Assembly: GCA_937926105.1 (NCBI GenBank)
Contig: CALANS010000211.1
Span: forward strand, 1 to 64,000
From: an uncultured Actinomycetes bacterium
GTDB taxonomy: Bacteria; Actinomycetota; Actinomycetes; Mycobacteriales; Nakamurellaceae
Direction of reading: 5' to 3'
DNA length: 64,000 nucleotides
Positions 9,370-18,364 of this stretch are shown in pieces. The translations under genes were made by a program, and so were the position numbers. How positions within the stretch are numbered: the stretch's first letter is position 1; each line of letters begins with the position of its first letter. The notes below the pieces were generated by a model. The model did not search any database. It was given only the letters and a program-made list of their open reading frames with translations, and had not been told where the DNA came from.

Positions 9370-10346
9370 CGACCAAACCGCGCCGCACCGGGGGCGAGAC
9401 GGCCACCGAACAGGTATCTCGGATGCTTGCCCTGGTGCCGTACATCGCGCGCCGGCCCGGGGTGTCGATCGCCGAGTTGGCCGCCGAGTTCGGGGTGGGG
9501 TCCGCCCAGATCACCGCCGACCTGAACCTGCTGATGGTCTGCGGCGAGCCCGGCTACTACCCGCACGAGCTCATCGACGTGGTGCTCGACGACGAGGGCG
9601 GCACCGTATCGATCGCTTACGACGCCGGCATCGAACGCCCGGTCCGGCTCAGCCCCGATGAGGCCGTCACCCTGACCGTCGCGCTGCGGGCGCTGGGGGA
9701 CCTGCCGGGGCTGCTGGACGCCGACGCGGTGCACTCGGCGCTGGCGAAGCTCGAGCAGGCCGCCGGCGGACCGGTGCCGGTCGTGGAGGTGACCGCCGCC
9801 GATCCGGTGCCCGCGCTGGGTGCCGTTCGGGAGGCGGTGGATCGTCAGGTCCGGCTGTGGATCCGGTACTACACCGCGTCCCGGGATGAGCTCACCGAGC
9901 GGGAGGTCGACCCGATCCGGTTGCTGCTGGTGGACGGGCATTCGTACCTGGAGGCCTACTGCTACGCCGCCGAGGCGGTGCGCCGATTCCGGGTGGACCG
10001 GATCGAGGCGATCCGGTTGCTGGACATTCCCGCCCAGCCGCCGCTGTGGGTCGACGAGGAGGTGCCCACGGCGCTGTTCACCCCGGACCGGAACGCTGAG
10101 CCCGTGACGATCCGGCTCGCGCCGTCGGCCAAGTGGGTCGCCGAGTACTACCTGATGGACGAGGTCACCGAGCTGGACGACCCGCCGGGCGAACTGCGGG
10201 TTCGGTTGCGGGCGGTCAGCGACGAGTGGCTGGTGCGGTTGGTGCTCTCGCTCGGCGGCGCCGCGATCATTGAGGACCGGCCCGACCTGGCATCGGCGGT
10301 GCGGCAGCGGGCGGCGGAGGCGCTGTCCGGGTACCCGGCGCGGTGA
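9366..10346 (+). CDS. pafC: WYL-domain transcriptional regulator PafC
   Basis: A 326-residue partner of PafB, with an HTH near 18-55 (VSIAELAAEFGVGSAQITAD) and a WYL domain around 165-230 (LLLVDGHSYLEAYCYAAEAV). PafB and PafC form one functional activator that responds to DNA damage in mycobacteria. The start overlaps the pafB stop, so the two are co-translated. The next gene is tatC, 106 nt away, where tatA is normally found. Confidence 0.93.
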   Translation: MTTKPRRTGGETATEQVSRMLALVPYIARRPGVSIAELAAEFGVGSAQITADLNLLMVCGEPGYYPHELIDVVLDDEGGTVSIAYDAGIERPVRLSPDEAVTLTVALRALGDLPGLLDADAVHSALAKLEQAAGGPVPVVEVTAADPVPALGAVREAVDRQVRLWIRYYTASRDELTEREVDPIRLLLVDGHSYLEAYCYAAEAVRRFRVDRIEAIRLLDIPAQPPLWVDEEVPTALFTPDRNAEPVTIRLAPSAKWVAEYYLMDEVTELDDPPGELRVRLRAVSDEWLVRLVLSLGGAAIIEDRPDLASAVRQRAAEALSGYPAR

Positions 10347-10452
10347 CGACCCGGTCGGGCGAGGTGGCCGTGTCACCCAGCGAGAGCGCCGGCCTGCGTA
10401 GGATCGGCGACACCACCGCCCGTCCCGACCCCCGTCCGTAGGGAGTTCCACC

Positions 10453-11490
10453 GTGTCGTTGTTGCGCCTCCGCAGGCCCAGGCGACCCACGGACGGCTCG
10501 ATGACGCTGCGCGAGCACCTCTACGAGCTGCGTCACCGCCTGTTCCTCGCGGTGTTGGCGATCTTTCTGGGCGCGGTGGCCGGCTTCATCTGGTACTCGG
10601 TCGGCATCCCAGCGATTCACCTGCGGCCGCTGGGGGAGATCCTCACCGAGCCGTACTGCGCCGTGCCCCCACCGACCCGGGTGGAGTTCCCCGGTGTCGA
10701 ATGCGGGCTGCTGGCCACCGGCCCGTTCTCAGCCTTGAACATCCGAATCAGTGCGGCGATCATGGCGGGCTTCCTGCTGACCTGCCCGGTGTGGCTGTAC
10801 CAGGTGTGGGCGTTCGTCGGCCCCGCCCTGTACAGCAAGGAGAAGAAGTTCGCGCTGACCTTCGTCGGTTGCGCCGCCGCGCTGTTCGCCGGCGGGATGG
10901 TGCTGGCCTACCTGGTGATTCCCGAGGGCCTGAAGGTGCTGCTCGGATTCGGTGGCGATTTCGTGTCCTCCGCGCTCGATCCGGAGAAGTACTACTCCTT
11001 CCTGATCGGCATGATGCTGATCTTCGGAGTGTCGCTGGAGCTGCCGTTGCTGCTGGTGATGCTGAACTTCGCCGGCGTGATCAAGGGTGCGAAGCTGGCC
11101 CAGGCTCGGCGGTATGCGTTCTTCGGCATGGTGGTCTTCGCGGCGCTGGCCGTGCCCGGCAACGACCCGGTCAGCATGGGTGTGCTGGCCGTGGTGCTGT
11201 GCATCCTGTACGAGGCCGCGGTGCAGGTGTCCAAGGCCCACGACCGTCGCAAGGCCAAGTCGGCCGCCTCCTCGTTGGCGGAGTTGCCCGACGACGTCGC
11301 GTCCGCCCTGGAAACCGGCGACGCCGCCGGCGTGGCCGCGAGCCTGGACCTCGGAGCGCCCGAGCCCGTCGGTGCGCCGACGTCGGTGGCCGACGAGCCC
11401 GAAGCGCGGGCGGGATCGGCCGGTGGGGACTCCGGGCCCGGCGGGAGCTCGGCCGGGCCACCTGCTGATCGCTGGACCGACGCCACCTGA
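10453..11490 (+). CDS. tatC: Sec-independent (twin-arginine) translocase subunit TatC
   Basis: A 345-residue integral membrane protein that recognises twin-arginine signal peptides and nucleates the Tat export complex. The sequence opens with a basic cytoplasmic segment, then MTLREHLYELRHRLFLAVLA, the conserved TatC entry to the first membrane helix. About six helices follow. The last 90 residues are a charged, low-complexity cytoplasmic tail, longer than the E. coli protein. The GTG start has AGGGAG at 10440-10445, 7 nt upstream. TatA, its usual neighbour, is not encoded in the 106-nt gap before it. Confidence 0.95.
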   Translation: MSLLRLRRPRRPTDGSMTLREHLYELRHRLFLAVLAIFLGAVAGFIWYSVGIPAIHLRPLGEILTEPYCAVPPPTRVEFPGVECGLLATGPFSALNIRISAAIMAGFLLTCPVWLYQVWAFVGPALYSKEKKFALTFVGCAAALFAGGMVLAYLVIPEGLKVLLGFGGDFVSSALDPEKYYSFLIGMMLIFGVSLELPLLLVMLNFAGVIKGAKLAQARRYAFFGMVVFAALAVPGNDPVSMGVLAVVLCILYEAAVQVSKAHDRRKAKSAASSLAELPDDVASALETGDAAGVAASLDLGAPEPVGAPTSVADEPEARAGSAGGDSGPGGSSAGPPADRWTDAT

Positions 11491-11559
11491 CGGAGAGCCG
11501 GCGCCCGCTCAGACTCGAGATGAGGGGTCCGGCTCGGCAGCGCCCCAGGTCACACCGCA

Positions 11560-11600
11560 CGCTAGGCACGTGCCCGGTCTAGCCGGGCAAGTGCCTAGCG
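11560..11600. terminator. Strong hairpin between tatC and helY
   Basis: CGCTAGGCAC (11560-11569) pairs with 11591-11600, and TGCCCGG (11571-11577) pairs with 11583-11589, with one mismatch and a 5-nt loop. No T-run follows. It sits 70 nt after the tatC stop and 60 nt before helY, so it probably ends the paf-tat transcript while helY uses its own promoter. Confidence 0.65.
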
Positions 11601-11659
11601 CCGGGCCAGCCCACCCCGGAGACCCGGATCGGATCGCCCGATGTGACACGCTGGGAGGC

Positions 11660-14464
11660 GTGCCAGCCGTCGAGGATCCCGCGTCACCGGCATCGCCCAC
11701 GGACCGGAATCCCACGCGCGGCGAGCGGGCCACATACCGCCGCCTGCTGCGCTTCGCCGCCACTCGACCATTCCGGCTCGACGAGTTCCAGCTGCAGGCG
11801 TGCCGCGCGCTGGAGGACGGGGCCGGAGTGCTGGTGTGCGCGCCCACCGGCGCCGGCAAGACGGTGGTCGGCGAGTTTGCCGTGGCCCGCGCGCTGGCGA
11901 CCGGCGGTCGGTGCTTCTACACCACACCGATCAAGGCGCTGTCCAACCAGAAGTACGCCGACCTCGCCGCCGAGCACGGCCGGGAGCGGGTCGGCCTGCT
12001 GACCGGCGACACCTCCGTCAATCCGCACGCGCCGGTGGTGGTGATGACCACCGAAGTGCTGCGCAACATGCTGTACGCCGGATCCGACGCGGTGCACGAC
12101 CTGTCCGCCGTGGTGCTGGACGAGATCCACTATCTGGCGGACCGGTTCCGCGGCGCGGTGTGGGAGGAGGTAATCCTGCACCTGCCCGCCTCCGCGCAGG
12201 TGGTTGGCCTGTCGGCCACCGTCTCCAACGCCGAGGAGTTCGGCGACTGGCTGCGTGAGGTGCGCGGCGAGACAGCGGTGATCGTCGACGAGGTGCGTCC
12301 GGTGCCGCTGTGGCAGCACATGATGGTCGGCCGCCGGCTGTACGACCTGTACGCCGGTGACGGGAATCCGGGGCGCATCGACCCAACACTGGACCGCGCC
12401 ATCCGGGACGCCGAGGCGACCGCCGAACGGTTCGGCTCGCCGCGGTCCGGGCGGCACGGGCACCGGCGGGGCCCGGGGTGGCGACCGCCACCCCGGGTGG
12501 ATGTCGTCGAGCGGTTGGACGGGGCCGGGCTGCTGCCAGCGATCATGTTCGTGTTCTCCCGGGCCGGCTGCGACGCTGCGGTCGGTCAGTGTGTGCGGGC
12601 CGGGCTGCGGCTGGCCACCGACGCCGAGCGCACCCAGATCCGTGCCGTCGTGGACCGGCATACCGCCGAGCTGACCGCGGACATGAGCCAGTCCGACCTG
12701 GCGGTGCTGGGATTCTGGGAGTGGCGCGACGCCCTGGAGCGGGGCGTCGCGGCCCACCACGCCGGCCTGCTACCCGCCTTCAAGGAGACCGTCGAGGACC
12801 TGTTCGTCACCGGTCTGGTGAAGGTCGTCTTCGCCACCGAGACTCTCGCGCTGGGCATCAACATGCCTGCGCGGACGGTGGTGCTGGAAAAGCTCGTCAA
12901 GTTCAACGGCGAGGGGCACGCCGACGTCACCCCGGGCGAGTACACCCAGCTGACCGGCCGTGCCGGCCGCCGCGGCATCGACGTGGAGGGTCATGCCGTG
13001 GTGGTCTGGACGCCCGGTCTGGATCCACGCACCGTTGCCGGCCTGGCCTCCACCCGCACCTACCCGCTGCGCAGTTCCTTCGCGCCCAGCTACAACATGG
13101 CGATCAATCTGATCGCGCAGCTGGGCCGCGAGGCTGCCCGCGAGTTGCTGGAACGGTCGTTCGCGCAGTTCCAGACCGACCGGGCGGTGGTCGGTCTGGC
13201 TCGGCAGGTGGACCGGAACGAGCGCGCCGCCGCCGACCTCGCCCGGTCCGTCGCGTGCGAGCGGGGGGATGTGCAGGAGTACCTCGACCTGCAGGGCCGG
13301 TTGGCGTCGGCGGAGCGGTCCGCCGCGACCGCCGGATCGGCCCGTCGGCGGCGAGCGGCGGCCGATGATCTGCTCCGGCTGCGCCGCGGCGACGTGATTC
13401 AGATACCGGCGGGCCGTCGCGCCGGCCTGGCGGTGGTGCTGGATCCGGGCGTGGATTCCGGCGGAGTGGCGCGCCCCCTGGTAGCCACCCAGGGCCGGTG
13501 GGCCGGCCGGCTGTCGGTGGCGGACTTCCGTGGTGCGGTTCCGGTGCTGGGCCGGCTCCGGCTGGCCAAGGTCACCAATCATCGGGAGCCGAAGGTGCGC
13601 CGCGACCTTGCCTCGGCTCTGGCCGGGTCCGGGATCACCGCCTCGCCGCGGGGCGGTGGGCGGCGCGGTGGCTCGGATGGCTCGGATGGCTCGGATGGCT
13701 CGGATGGCTCCGGGTCCAGTTCCGGCTCCGACGCCGACCTGGCTGCGCTGCGCCGGGCGGTCCGCTCGCATCCCGTGCATGACTGCCCGGACCGGGCCGA
13801 GCACCTGGCGCAGGGCAGGCGACTGAACCGGCTGCGTGCCGAGACGGCAGCGCTGTCCGCTCGAGTCCAGGGGGCGCGGAACTCGCTGGGCGCCCAGCTG
13901 GATCGGCTGCTGGCGCTGCTGTCCGACCGGGGCTATCTGACGAACGACCGGGTCACGGACCCGGGGCGGATCCTGCGGCGCATCTGGTCGGACAGCGACC
14001 TGCTGGCCGGCGAGTGCCTGCGCCGCAGACTGTGGGCCGATCTCGATGCGCCCACGCTGGCCGGTGCGGTCTCCACGCTGGTGTTCCAGGCCCGGCGGGA
14101 GCCGACCGGTGGGCGCCGGGCTCTCGCGGGCCCGCTGTCCGAGGCGGTGCGGGCGGTCTACGAGGTGTGGGACGAGCTGATCGCCGACGAACGGCGACAC
14201 GGCTTGCCGCCCACCAGGGAACCCGATCCGGGCGTCGCGGCCGCTATGGCTACCTGGGCCGGCGGCGGCAGCCTGGCCGAGGCCCTGCTGGCGGCGGCCG
14301 CCGGCGGCGTGGAGCTGTCGGCGGGCGACTTCGTCCGGTGGTGTCGGCAGGTGATCGATCTGCTGGACCAGTTCCGCGGCGCTGCGCCCGGCGAGCTCGC
14401 CCCCAGGGCGGAGGACGCGGTGCGCGCGGTCCGACGTGGGGTGGTGGCGGCGGGAACCGAGTGA
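11660..14464 (+). CDS. helY: Ski2/Mtr4-like DEAD/DEAH-box helicase HelY
   Basis: A 934-residue ATP-dependent helicase, probably acting on RNA. Walker A is CAPTGAGKTVVGEF and motif II is DEIH (VVLDEIHYLADR). Motif III is SATVSN, and motif VI is in QLTGRAGRRGIDVEG. A long C-terminal DSHCT-like domain follows. A low-complexity Gly-Ser-Asp insert lies near residue 670. The GTG at 11660 is preferred because the homologous region begins soon after it and a CACGCT hexamer lies 7 nt upstream; the GGGAGG beside the GTG is too close to serve as a ribosome binding site. The gene order matches M. tuberculosis. Confidence 0.92.
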   Translation: MPAVEDPASPASPTDRNPTRGERATYRRLLRFAATRPFRLDEFQLQACRALEDGAGVLVCAPTGAGKTVVGEFAVARALATGGRCFYTTPIKALSNQKYADLAAEHGRERVGLLTGDTSVNPHAPVVVMTTEVLRNMLYAGSDAVHDLSAVVLDEIHYLADRFRGAVWEEVILHLPASAQVVGLSATVSNAEEFGDWLREVRGETAVIVDEVRPVPLWQHMMVGRRLYDLYAGDGNPGRIDPTLDRAIRDAEATAERFGSPRSGRHGHRRGPGWRPPPRVDVVERLDGAGLLPAIMFVFSRAGCDAAVGQCVRAGLRLATDAERTQIRAVVDRHTAELTADMSQSDLAVLGFWEWRDALERGVAAHHAGLLPAFKETVEDLFVTGLVKVVFATETLALGINMPARTVVLEKLVKFNGEGHADVTPGEYTQLTGRAGRRGIDVEGHAVVVWTPGLDPRTVAGLASTRTYPLRSSFAPSYNMAINLIAQLGREAARELLERSFAQFQTDRAVVGLARQVDRNERAAADLARSVACERGDVQEYLDLQGRLASAERSAATAGSARRRRAAADDLLRLRRGDVIQIPAGRRAGLAVVLDPGVDSGGVARPLVATQGRWAGRLSVADFRGAVPVLGRLRLAKVTNHREPKVRRDLASALAGSGITASPRGGGRRGGSDGSDGSDGSDGSGSSSGSDADLAALRRAVRSHPVHDCPDRAEHLAQGRRLNRLRAETAALSARVQGARNSLGAQLDRLLALLSDRGYLTNDRVTDPGRILRRIWSDSDLLAGECLRRRLWADLDAPTLAGAVSTLVFQARREPTGGRRALAGPLSEAVRAVYEVWDELIADERRHGLPPTREPDPGVAAAMATWAGGGSLAEALLAAAAGGVELSAGDFVRWCRQVIDLLDQFRGAAPGELAPRAEDAVRAVRRGVVAAGTE
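13671..13706 (+). repeat. Four tandem 9-nt repeats inside helY
   Basis: The unit GCTCGGATG is repeated four times without change and encodes Gly-Ser-Asp repeats in a linker of HelY. A change in unit number would keep the frame, so the linker length could vary between strains. Confidence 0.85.
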
Positions 14465-14644
14465 CGCCAGCGGGGATCCGCGATCCGGCCGATGCCGGGT
14501 CGCGCACATCGGCGAATGCCTGACAAAGCGCGCGGTGATGCGTAACGTTCGTGCGAGCGGGTCGCGCTCGGCGCGCCCTCGCGTCGTGATTGGATCACCT
14601 GACGGTGCGGCGTCCGAGCCGTGACCAGAGGCAGGAGGCACGTG

Positions 14645-15532
14645 ATGAGCACGCCGTACGGCCAGGGGGGACCCGGCGAGCAGCCAGGGCAGCAGCAGTG
14701 GCCGGCGTACCAGCCGCCCGCGACGGGGGCCGAACAGCAGCCCGCGCAGCAGCCCGGATACGAGCAGTACGGGCAACAGCCCGGCTATCCGCAGCAGCAG
14801 CCCGGGTACGGGCAGCAACCGGCGTATGGGCAACCGCCTGCGGCACAGCCCACAGGCTACGAGCAGCCGGGGTACGGGCAGCAGCCGGCTTACGGCACCG
14901 GTGGCACTCCCGCGTACACGCCCGCGCCGGACTATGGACAGCAACCCGGCTACGGGCAGCCGGCGACCGGAGGGTACGGGCAGGCGCCGACCTACGGTCA
15001 ACAGCAGCCCGGCTACGGCCAGCCCACCGGATACGAACAGCAGCAACCGGCCTACGGTCAGCAGGCACCCGGCTATGGTCAGCAGCCGGCCTACCAGCAA
15101 CCGGCGGGATACGGTCAACCCGGTTATGGCCAGCCTGGCTATGGCCAACCCGGGGCATTCGCGCAGCAGCCGGCGCCGGCCGCCAAGAAATCCAGCAAGG
15201 GCCCCATCATCGCCATCGTCATCGCCGTGGTGGTGCTGGCGGTGGCGGCGGTCGTGCTGTTCTGGAAGCCTGGCGTGCTCAACAGCAAGGTGTTCGATCA
15301 GGCGGCCGTGGAGAAGGGCGTCGAGACCATCCTGACCAACTCGCCGTCCGACGACCCGGCGGGCTACGGACTGACTGACATCGGCAAGGTCTCCTGCCCG
15401 GAGGCCGCCAAGGCCAAGGTCGAGAAGGGCAGCACGTTCACCTGCACCCTGCAGCAGTCCGGTTCGGCCAAGACGGTGACCATCACGGTCGAGGACGGCG
15501 ACGGCACCTATTCGGTGGGCACCCCGCACTGA
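14645..15532 (+). CDS. DUF4333 membrane protein with Q/P/G/Y-rich repeat domain
   Basis: A 295-residue protein. Residues 1-175 are a low-complexity cytoplasmic segment built of degenerate [14 protein letters not shown] units. One membrane helix follows ([20 protein letters not shown]), then an extracytoplasmic DUF4333 domain with two cysteines ([10 protein letters not shown] and FTCTLQQ). The ATG at 14645 was chosen because AGGAGG lies 6 nt upstream at 14633-14638. It is the positional counterpart of M. tuberculosis Rv2091c. The function is unknown. The repeat segment resembles phase-separating tails of other actinobacterial membrane proteins. Confidence 0.85.
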   Translation: MSTPYGQGGPGEQPGQQQWPAYQPPATGAEQQPAQQPGYEQYGQQPGYPQQQPGYGQQPAYGQPPAAQPTGYEQPGYGQQPAYGTGGTPAYTPAPDYGQQPGYGQPATGGYGQAPTYGQQQPGYGQPTGYEQQQPAYGQQAPGYGQQPAYQQPAGYGQPGYGQPGYGQPGAFAQQPAPAAKKSSKGPIIAIVIAVVVLAVAAVVLFWKPGVLNSKVFDQAAVEKGVETILTNSPSDDPAGYGLTDIGKVSCPEAAKAKVEKGSTFTCTLQQSGSAKTVTITVEDGDGTYSVGTPH

Positions 15533-15545
15533 CCTCGCGACCGGC

Positions 15546-15584
15546 CGCGCCCCCACCCCGGCACATGACGGTGGTGGGGGCGCG
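15546..15584. terminator. Bidirectional terminator hairpin
   Basis: CGCGCCCCCACC at 15546-15557 pairs perfectly with 15573-15584 across a 15-nt loop. It lies between two convergent genes and can serve both. Confidence 0.75.
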
Positions 15585-15608
15585 ACCGTCCGTGCGCCGA
15601 CCCGTGAC

Positions 15609-16602
15609 TCAGCGCTCCGCCAGGGCCTGCAGCAGCCGATCCACCGAACCGCCGATGCCGTGTTCGGCTACGAGCGCGGCCAGTGCCGCCGGATCGGCCG
15701 GCTCGCGCGGCAATTCGGCCCGCCCGACCTCCGGCTCGAGCTGCACGTCGGCATCGGTGCGCACCGCCACCACCCGCACCGCCACCGGGAGGTAATCGGC
15801 CGCCGCAGCGATCTTGCGCCGCACGGCGGAAGACACCGCCGACGCCGGGTCGGCCGCCGCCGCCAGCACCCCTTCGATCGAGGCGAACCGGCCGATCAGG
15901 TCGGCGGCGGTCTTCTCGCCGATGCCCGTCACCCCCGGCAGCCCATCCGACGGATCGCCTCGCAGGGTGGCCATCGCCGCGTAACCGGGGCCGTCCACGC
16001 CATACCTGTCCCGCAGGGCCGCCACGTCCATGATCTGCACCTTGCTCATGCCGGCACCGATGTACCGGACAGTGACGGGCGTCGGCGTGACGCGCACCAG
16101 TTGGAACAGGTCGCGATCGCCAGAGACCACCTCCACCGGATCGGTCGCCTCACGCGTCGACAGGGTGCCGATCACGTCGTCCGCCTCGCAGCCGTCGGCG
16201 CCGGCCAGCGGAATACCGATGGCGCGCAACACCTCGAGCAGCACCGGTATCTGCGGGGACAGCTCATCCGGTTCGGCCTCGGCGACCGGCCCGGATTGCG
16301 CCCCCACCGCGGAACCCAGGGCGGCGCCCGTGACGTTCGCGGGGGGGGGGGGCCGCCGGTTCCGTCACCGCCACCCGGTGCGCCTTGTACGACGGCAACA
16401 GCTCCACCCGCCAAGCCGGGCGCCAGTCCACGTCCAGGCAGGCGACGCCCCTCGCGGGCCGCGCGTCGGCGATCACCCGGGCCAGGATGTCCAGCGAGCC
16501 CCGGATGGCGTTGACCGGTGCGCCATGCGGCCCCGTCATGGAGGCGGGCACCGCGTAGAACGCGCGGAAGTAGATCCCGGCCAGGTCGTAGAGCTGCAGC
16601 AT
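15609..16602 (-). pseudogene. 5'-3' exonuclease (FEN/PolI-N family), frame broken at a G12 run
   Basis: Structure-specific 5' nuclease. The N-terminal part reads from the ATG at 16602 (MLQLYDLAGIYFRAFYA, LPSYKAHR). The C-terminal part lies in another frame, with the metal motifs EADDVIGTLS and SGDRDLFQL and the helix-3-turn-helix GDPSDGLPGVTGIGEKTA. The switch falls at a run of 12 G on the plus strand, 16341-16352 (12 C in the gene). Eleven or fourteen would join the frames into a protein of about 330 residues. A TAGCGT hexamer lies 8 nt before the ATG, again a leaderless pattern. It may be a true pseudogene, a phase-variable gene or a sequencing error. It is the counterpart of M. tuberculosis Rv2090. 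Confidence 0.85.
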
Positions 16603-16675
16603 GATCGGTGACGCTACCGTTCCGTCTCGCACCGTGCCCGCTGCGTGCCCGCCGCCGCATCAGGCCGGGGGCGGA

Positions 16676-16681
16676 TACGCT
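16676..16681 (+). promoter_or_regulatory. -10 element for a leaderless peptidase transcript
   Basis: TACGCT lies 7 nt before the GTG at 16689, with no Shine-Dalgarno sequence between. Confidence 0.55.
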
Positions 16682-16688
16682 AGCCGAC

Positions 16689-17852
16689 GTGCCCACCGCC
16701 CTGACTGCCCCCACCACCCCCGCAGCCCTCCGGGACCGGCTGTCTCGGCTGGCGGGCCAGGCGGCCACCAGCGGCGCCGACGCCATCCTGGTGTGCCCGG
16801 GCCCCGACATGCTGTACCTGATCGGGCATGCCGTGCCGTCCCACGAGCGGCTGACCTGCCTGGTGGTACCCGCCGACGGCCCCGCCCAGGTGCTGGTCCC
16901 GACGTTGGAGCGTCCCGGCTGGAGCGGAACCACCGCCGAGGATCTCGGGCTGCCGTTCACCACCTGGACCGACGGCCAGGATCCGTACGCCGCGCTGGCC
17001 GACCTGCTGGCCGAGAGCTGTGCCGGCGATGCGCGGGTGCTCAGCGTCGACTACCACATGCCGGCGGTGCACGCACTGGGCATCCAGGCCGCGGTCCCCG
17101 GCTCGGAGCTGACGCTCGCCGGGGAGGCGATTGCCGAGCTGCGGATGCGCAAGGACCCGGCCGAGGTGGCCGCGCTGCGGGAGGTGGGCGCGGCCATCGA
17201 CCGCGTGCAGCGGCGCATCGGGCAGTGGCTGCGGGCCGGGCGGACCGAGAACGAGGTCGCCGCCGACATCGCCGCCGCGATCGTCGCCGAGGGCCACACG
17301 CATGCGGACTTCGTCATCGTCGGGTCGGGGCCACATGGGGCCAGCCCACACCACGACGCCTCCGACCGGGTCATCCAGGCCGGCGAGCCGGTCGTCATCG
17401 ACATCGGCGGGCCGGCGCCGTCGGGGTACTACTCGGACTGCACCCGCACCTATATCACCGGCGGCACTGGGGGAGTGACCGCGGTAGACCCGCAGGTACG
17501 CGAGGTGTACGAGGTGGTGCGGGCCGCACAGGCCGCCGGGGTCGCGGCGGCGGGGCCGGGGGTGCCGGCGGAATCGGTGGACGCCGCGGCGCGGACGGTC
17601 ATCGAGGAGGCCGGCTACGGGCAGTACTTCATCACCCGCACCGGCCACGGTATCGGCCTGGAGGTGCACGAGCACCCGTACATCGTCGCGGGCAACACGC
17701 GCCTGCTGGAGCCGGGCATGGCGTTCTCGGTCGAGCCGGGCATCTACCTGCCCGGCCGTTTCGGGGTGCGCATCGAGGATGTCGTGATCGTGACCGATGG
17801 CGGTGCGGAATTGGCCAACAACGCGCCCACCGACCTGATCGTGCTGGACTGA
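16689..17852 (+). CDS. pepE: M24-family Xaa-Pro peptidase
   Basis: A 387-residue cytoplasmic metallopeptidase that removes residues next to proline. The N-terminal creatinase-like domain covers about 15-160. The pita-bread catalytic domain carries the expected metal ligands: Asp in VIDIGG, Asp in YYSDCTRT, His in RTGHGIGLEVHEHP, and Glu in FSVEPGIYLP and RIEDVV. The leaderless promoter and homology fix the GTG at 16689 rather than the ATG at 16608. It corresponds in position to M. tuberculosis pepE (Rv2089c). The Lrp regulator gene begins 11 nt downstream. Confidence 0.9.
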   Translation: MPTALTAPTTPAALRDRLSRLAGQAATSGADAILVCPGPDMLYLIGHAVPSHERLTCLVVPADGPAQVLVPTLERPGWSGTTAEDLGLPFTTWTDGQDPYAALADLLAESCAGDARVLSVDYHMPAVHALGIQAAVPGSELTLAGEAIAELRMRKDPAEVAALREVGAAIDRVQRRIGQWLRAGRTENEVAADIAAAIVAEGHTHADFVIVGSGPHGASPHHDASDRVIQAGEPVVIDIGGPAPSGYYSDCTRTYITGGTGGVTAVDPQVREVYEVVRAAQAAGVAAAGPGVPAESVDAAARTVIEEAGYGQYFITRTGHGIGLEVHEHPYIVAGNTRLLEPGMAFSVEPGIYLPGRFGVRIEDVVIVTDGGAELANNAPTDLIVLD

Positions 17853-17863
17853 TCGGCCCCGCG

Positions 17864-18322
17864 ATGCTCGAACCGCTGGATGCCCGGATCGTCGCCGAAC
17901 TGGCGCGCGACGGCCGGTGCAGCTACACCGAACTCGCCGATCGAGTGGGCCTGTCGGTGTCCGCGGTGCACCAGCGGGTGCGCCGACTCGAGCAACGGGG
18001 CGTGATTCGGGGCTATGTGGCGCAACTGGACGGCGAGCAGGTGGGCCTGCCGCTGACCGCGTTCATCTCGCTGGTGCCCATCGACCCGGCTGCCCCCGAC
18101 GACTATGCCGTCCGGCTGACCGACCTGACCGAGATCGAGGACTGCTACTCGGTTGCCGGCGACGAGTCGTACATCATCAAGGTGCGGGTCGCCTCTCCGG
18201 GCGCCCTGGAGACGCTGCTGGGCGCCATCCGCAGCCGGGCCAACGTATCCACCCGGACCACCGTCGTGCTGTCCACCCCGTTCGAGGGGCGCACCGCGCC
18301 ACCGCCGGTGGATGCCGAGTAA
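17864..18322 (+). CDS. Lrp/AsnC-family transcriptional regulator
   Basis: A 152-residue regulator. The N-terminal HTH is RCSYTELADRVGLSVSAVHQ, and the C-terminal RAM (ligand-binding) domain spans about 65-140 with CYSVAGDESYIIKVRV. Members of this family sense amino acids and form octamers. It follows the Xaa-Pro peptidase by 11 nt and precedes a prolyl oligopeptidase, which suggests control linked to proline-peptide use; that link is inferred from position. Confidence 0.92.
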   Translation: MLEPLDARIVAELARDGRCSYTELADRVGLSVSAVHQRVRRLEQRGVIRGYVAQLDGEQVGLPLTAFISLVPIDPAAPDDYAVRLTDLTEIEDCYSVAGDESYIIKVRVASPGALETLLGAIRSRANVSTRTTVVLSTPFEGRTAPPPVDAE

Positions 18323-18364
18323 CGGTGCGCGAGACTGCGGCCCCGATGTGATGGGATCGACCGC

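Noticed and set aside
10399..10404. TAGGAT as the tatC promoter -10
   Set aside because: No -35 box is seen at the right distance, and tatC may be read through from pafC; kept out of the feature list.
10347..10452. A hidden tatA gene between pafC and tatC
   Set aside because: The gap is 106 nt. No frame gives an N-terminal membrane helix followed by an amphipathic helix.
13671..13706. The 9-nt repeats in helY as a phase-variable frame switch
   Set aside because: The unit is a multiple of three, so a change in number cannot shift the frame.
12770..15556. A 928-codon open frame on the minus strand opposite helY
   Set aside because: It has low-complexity content and no recognisable domain, and lies wholly opposite a well-supported helicase and DUF4333 gene. 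Long antisense frames are expected at this GC content.
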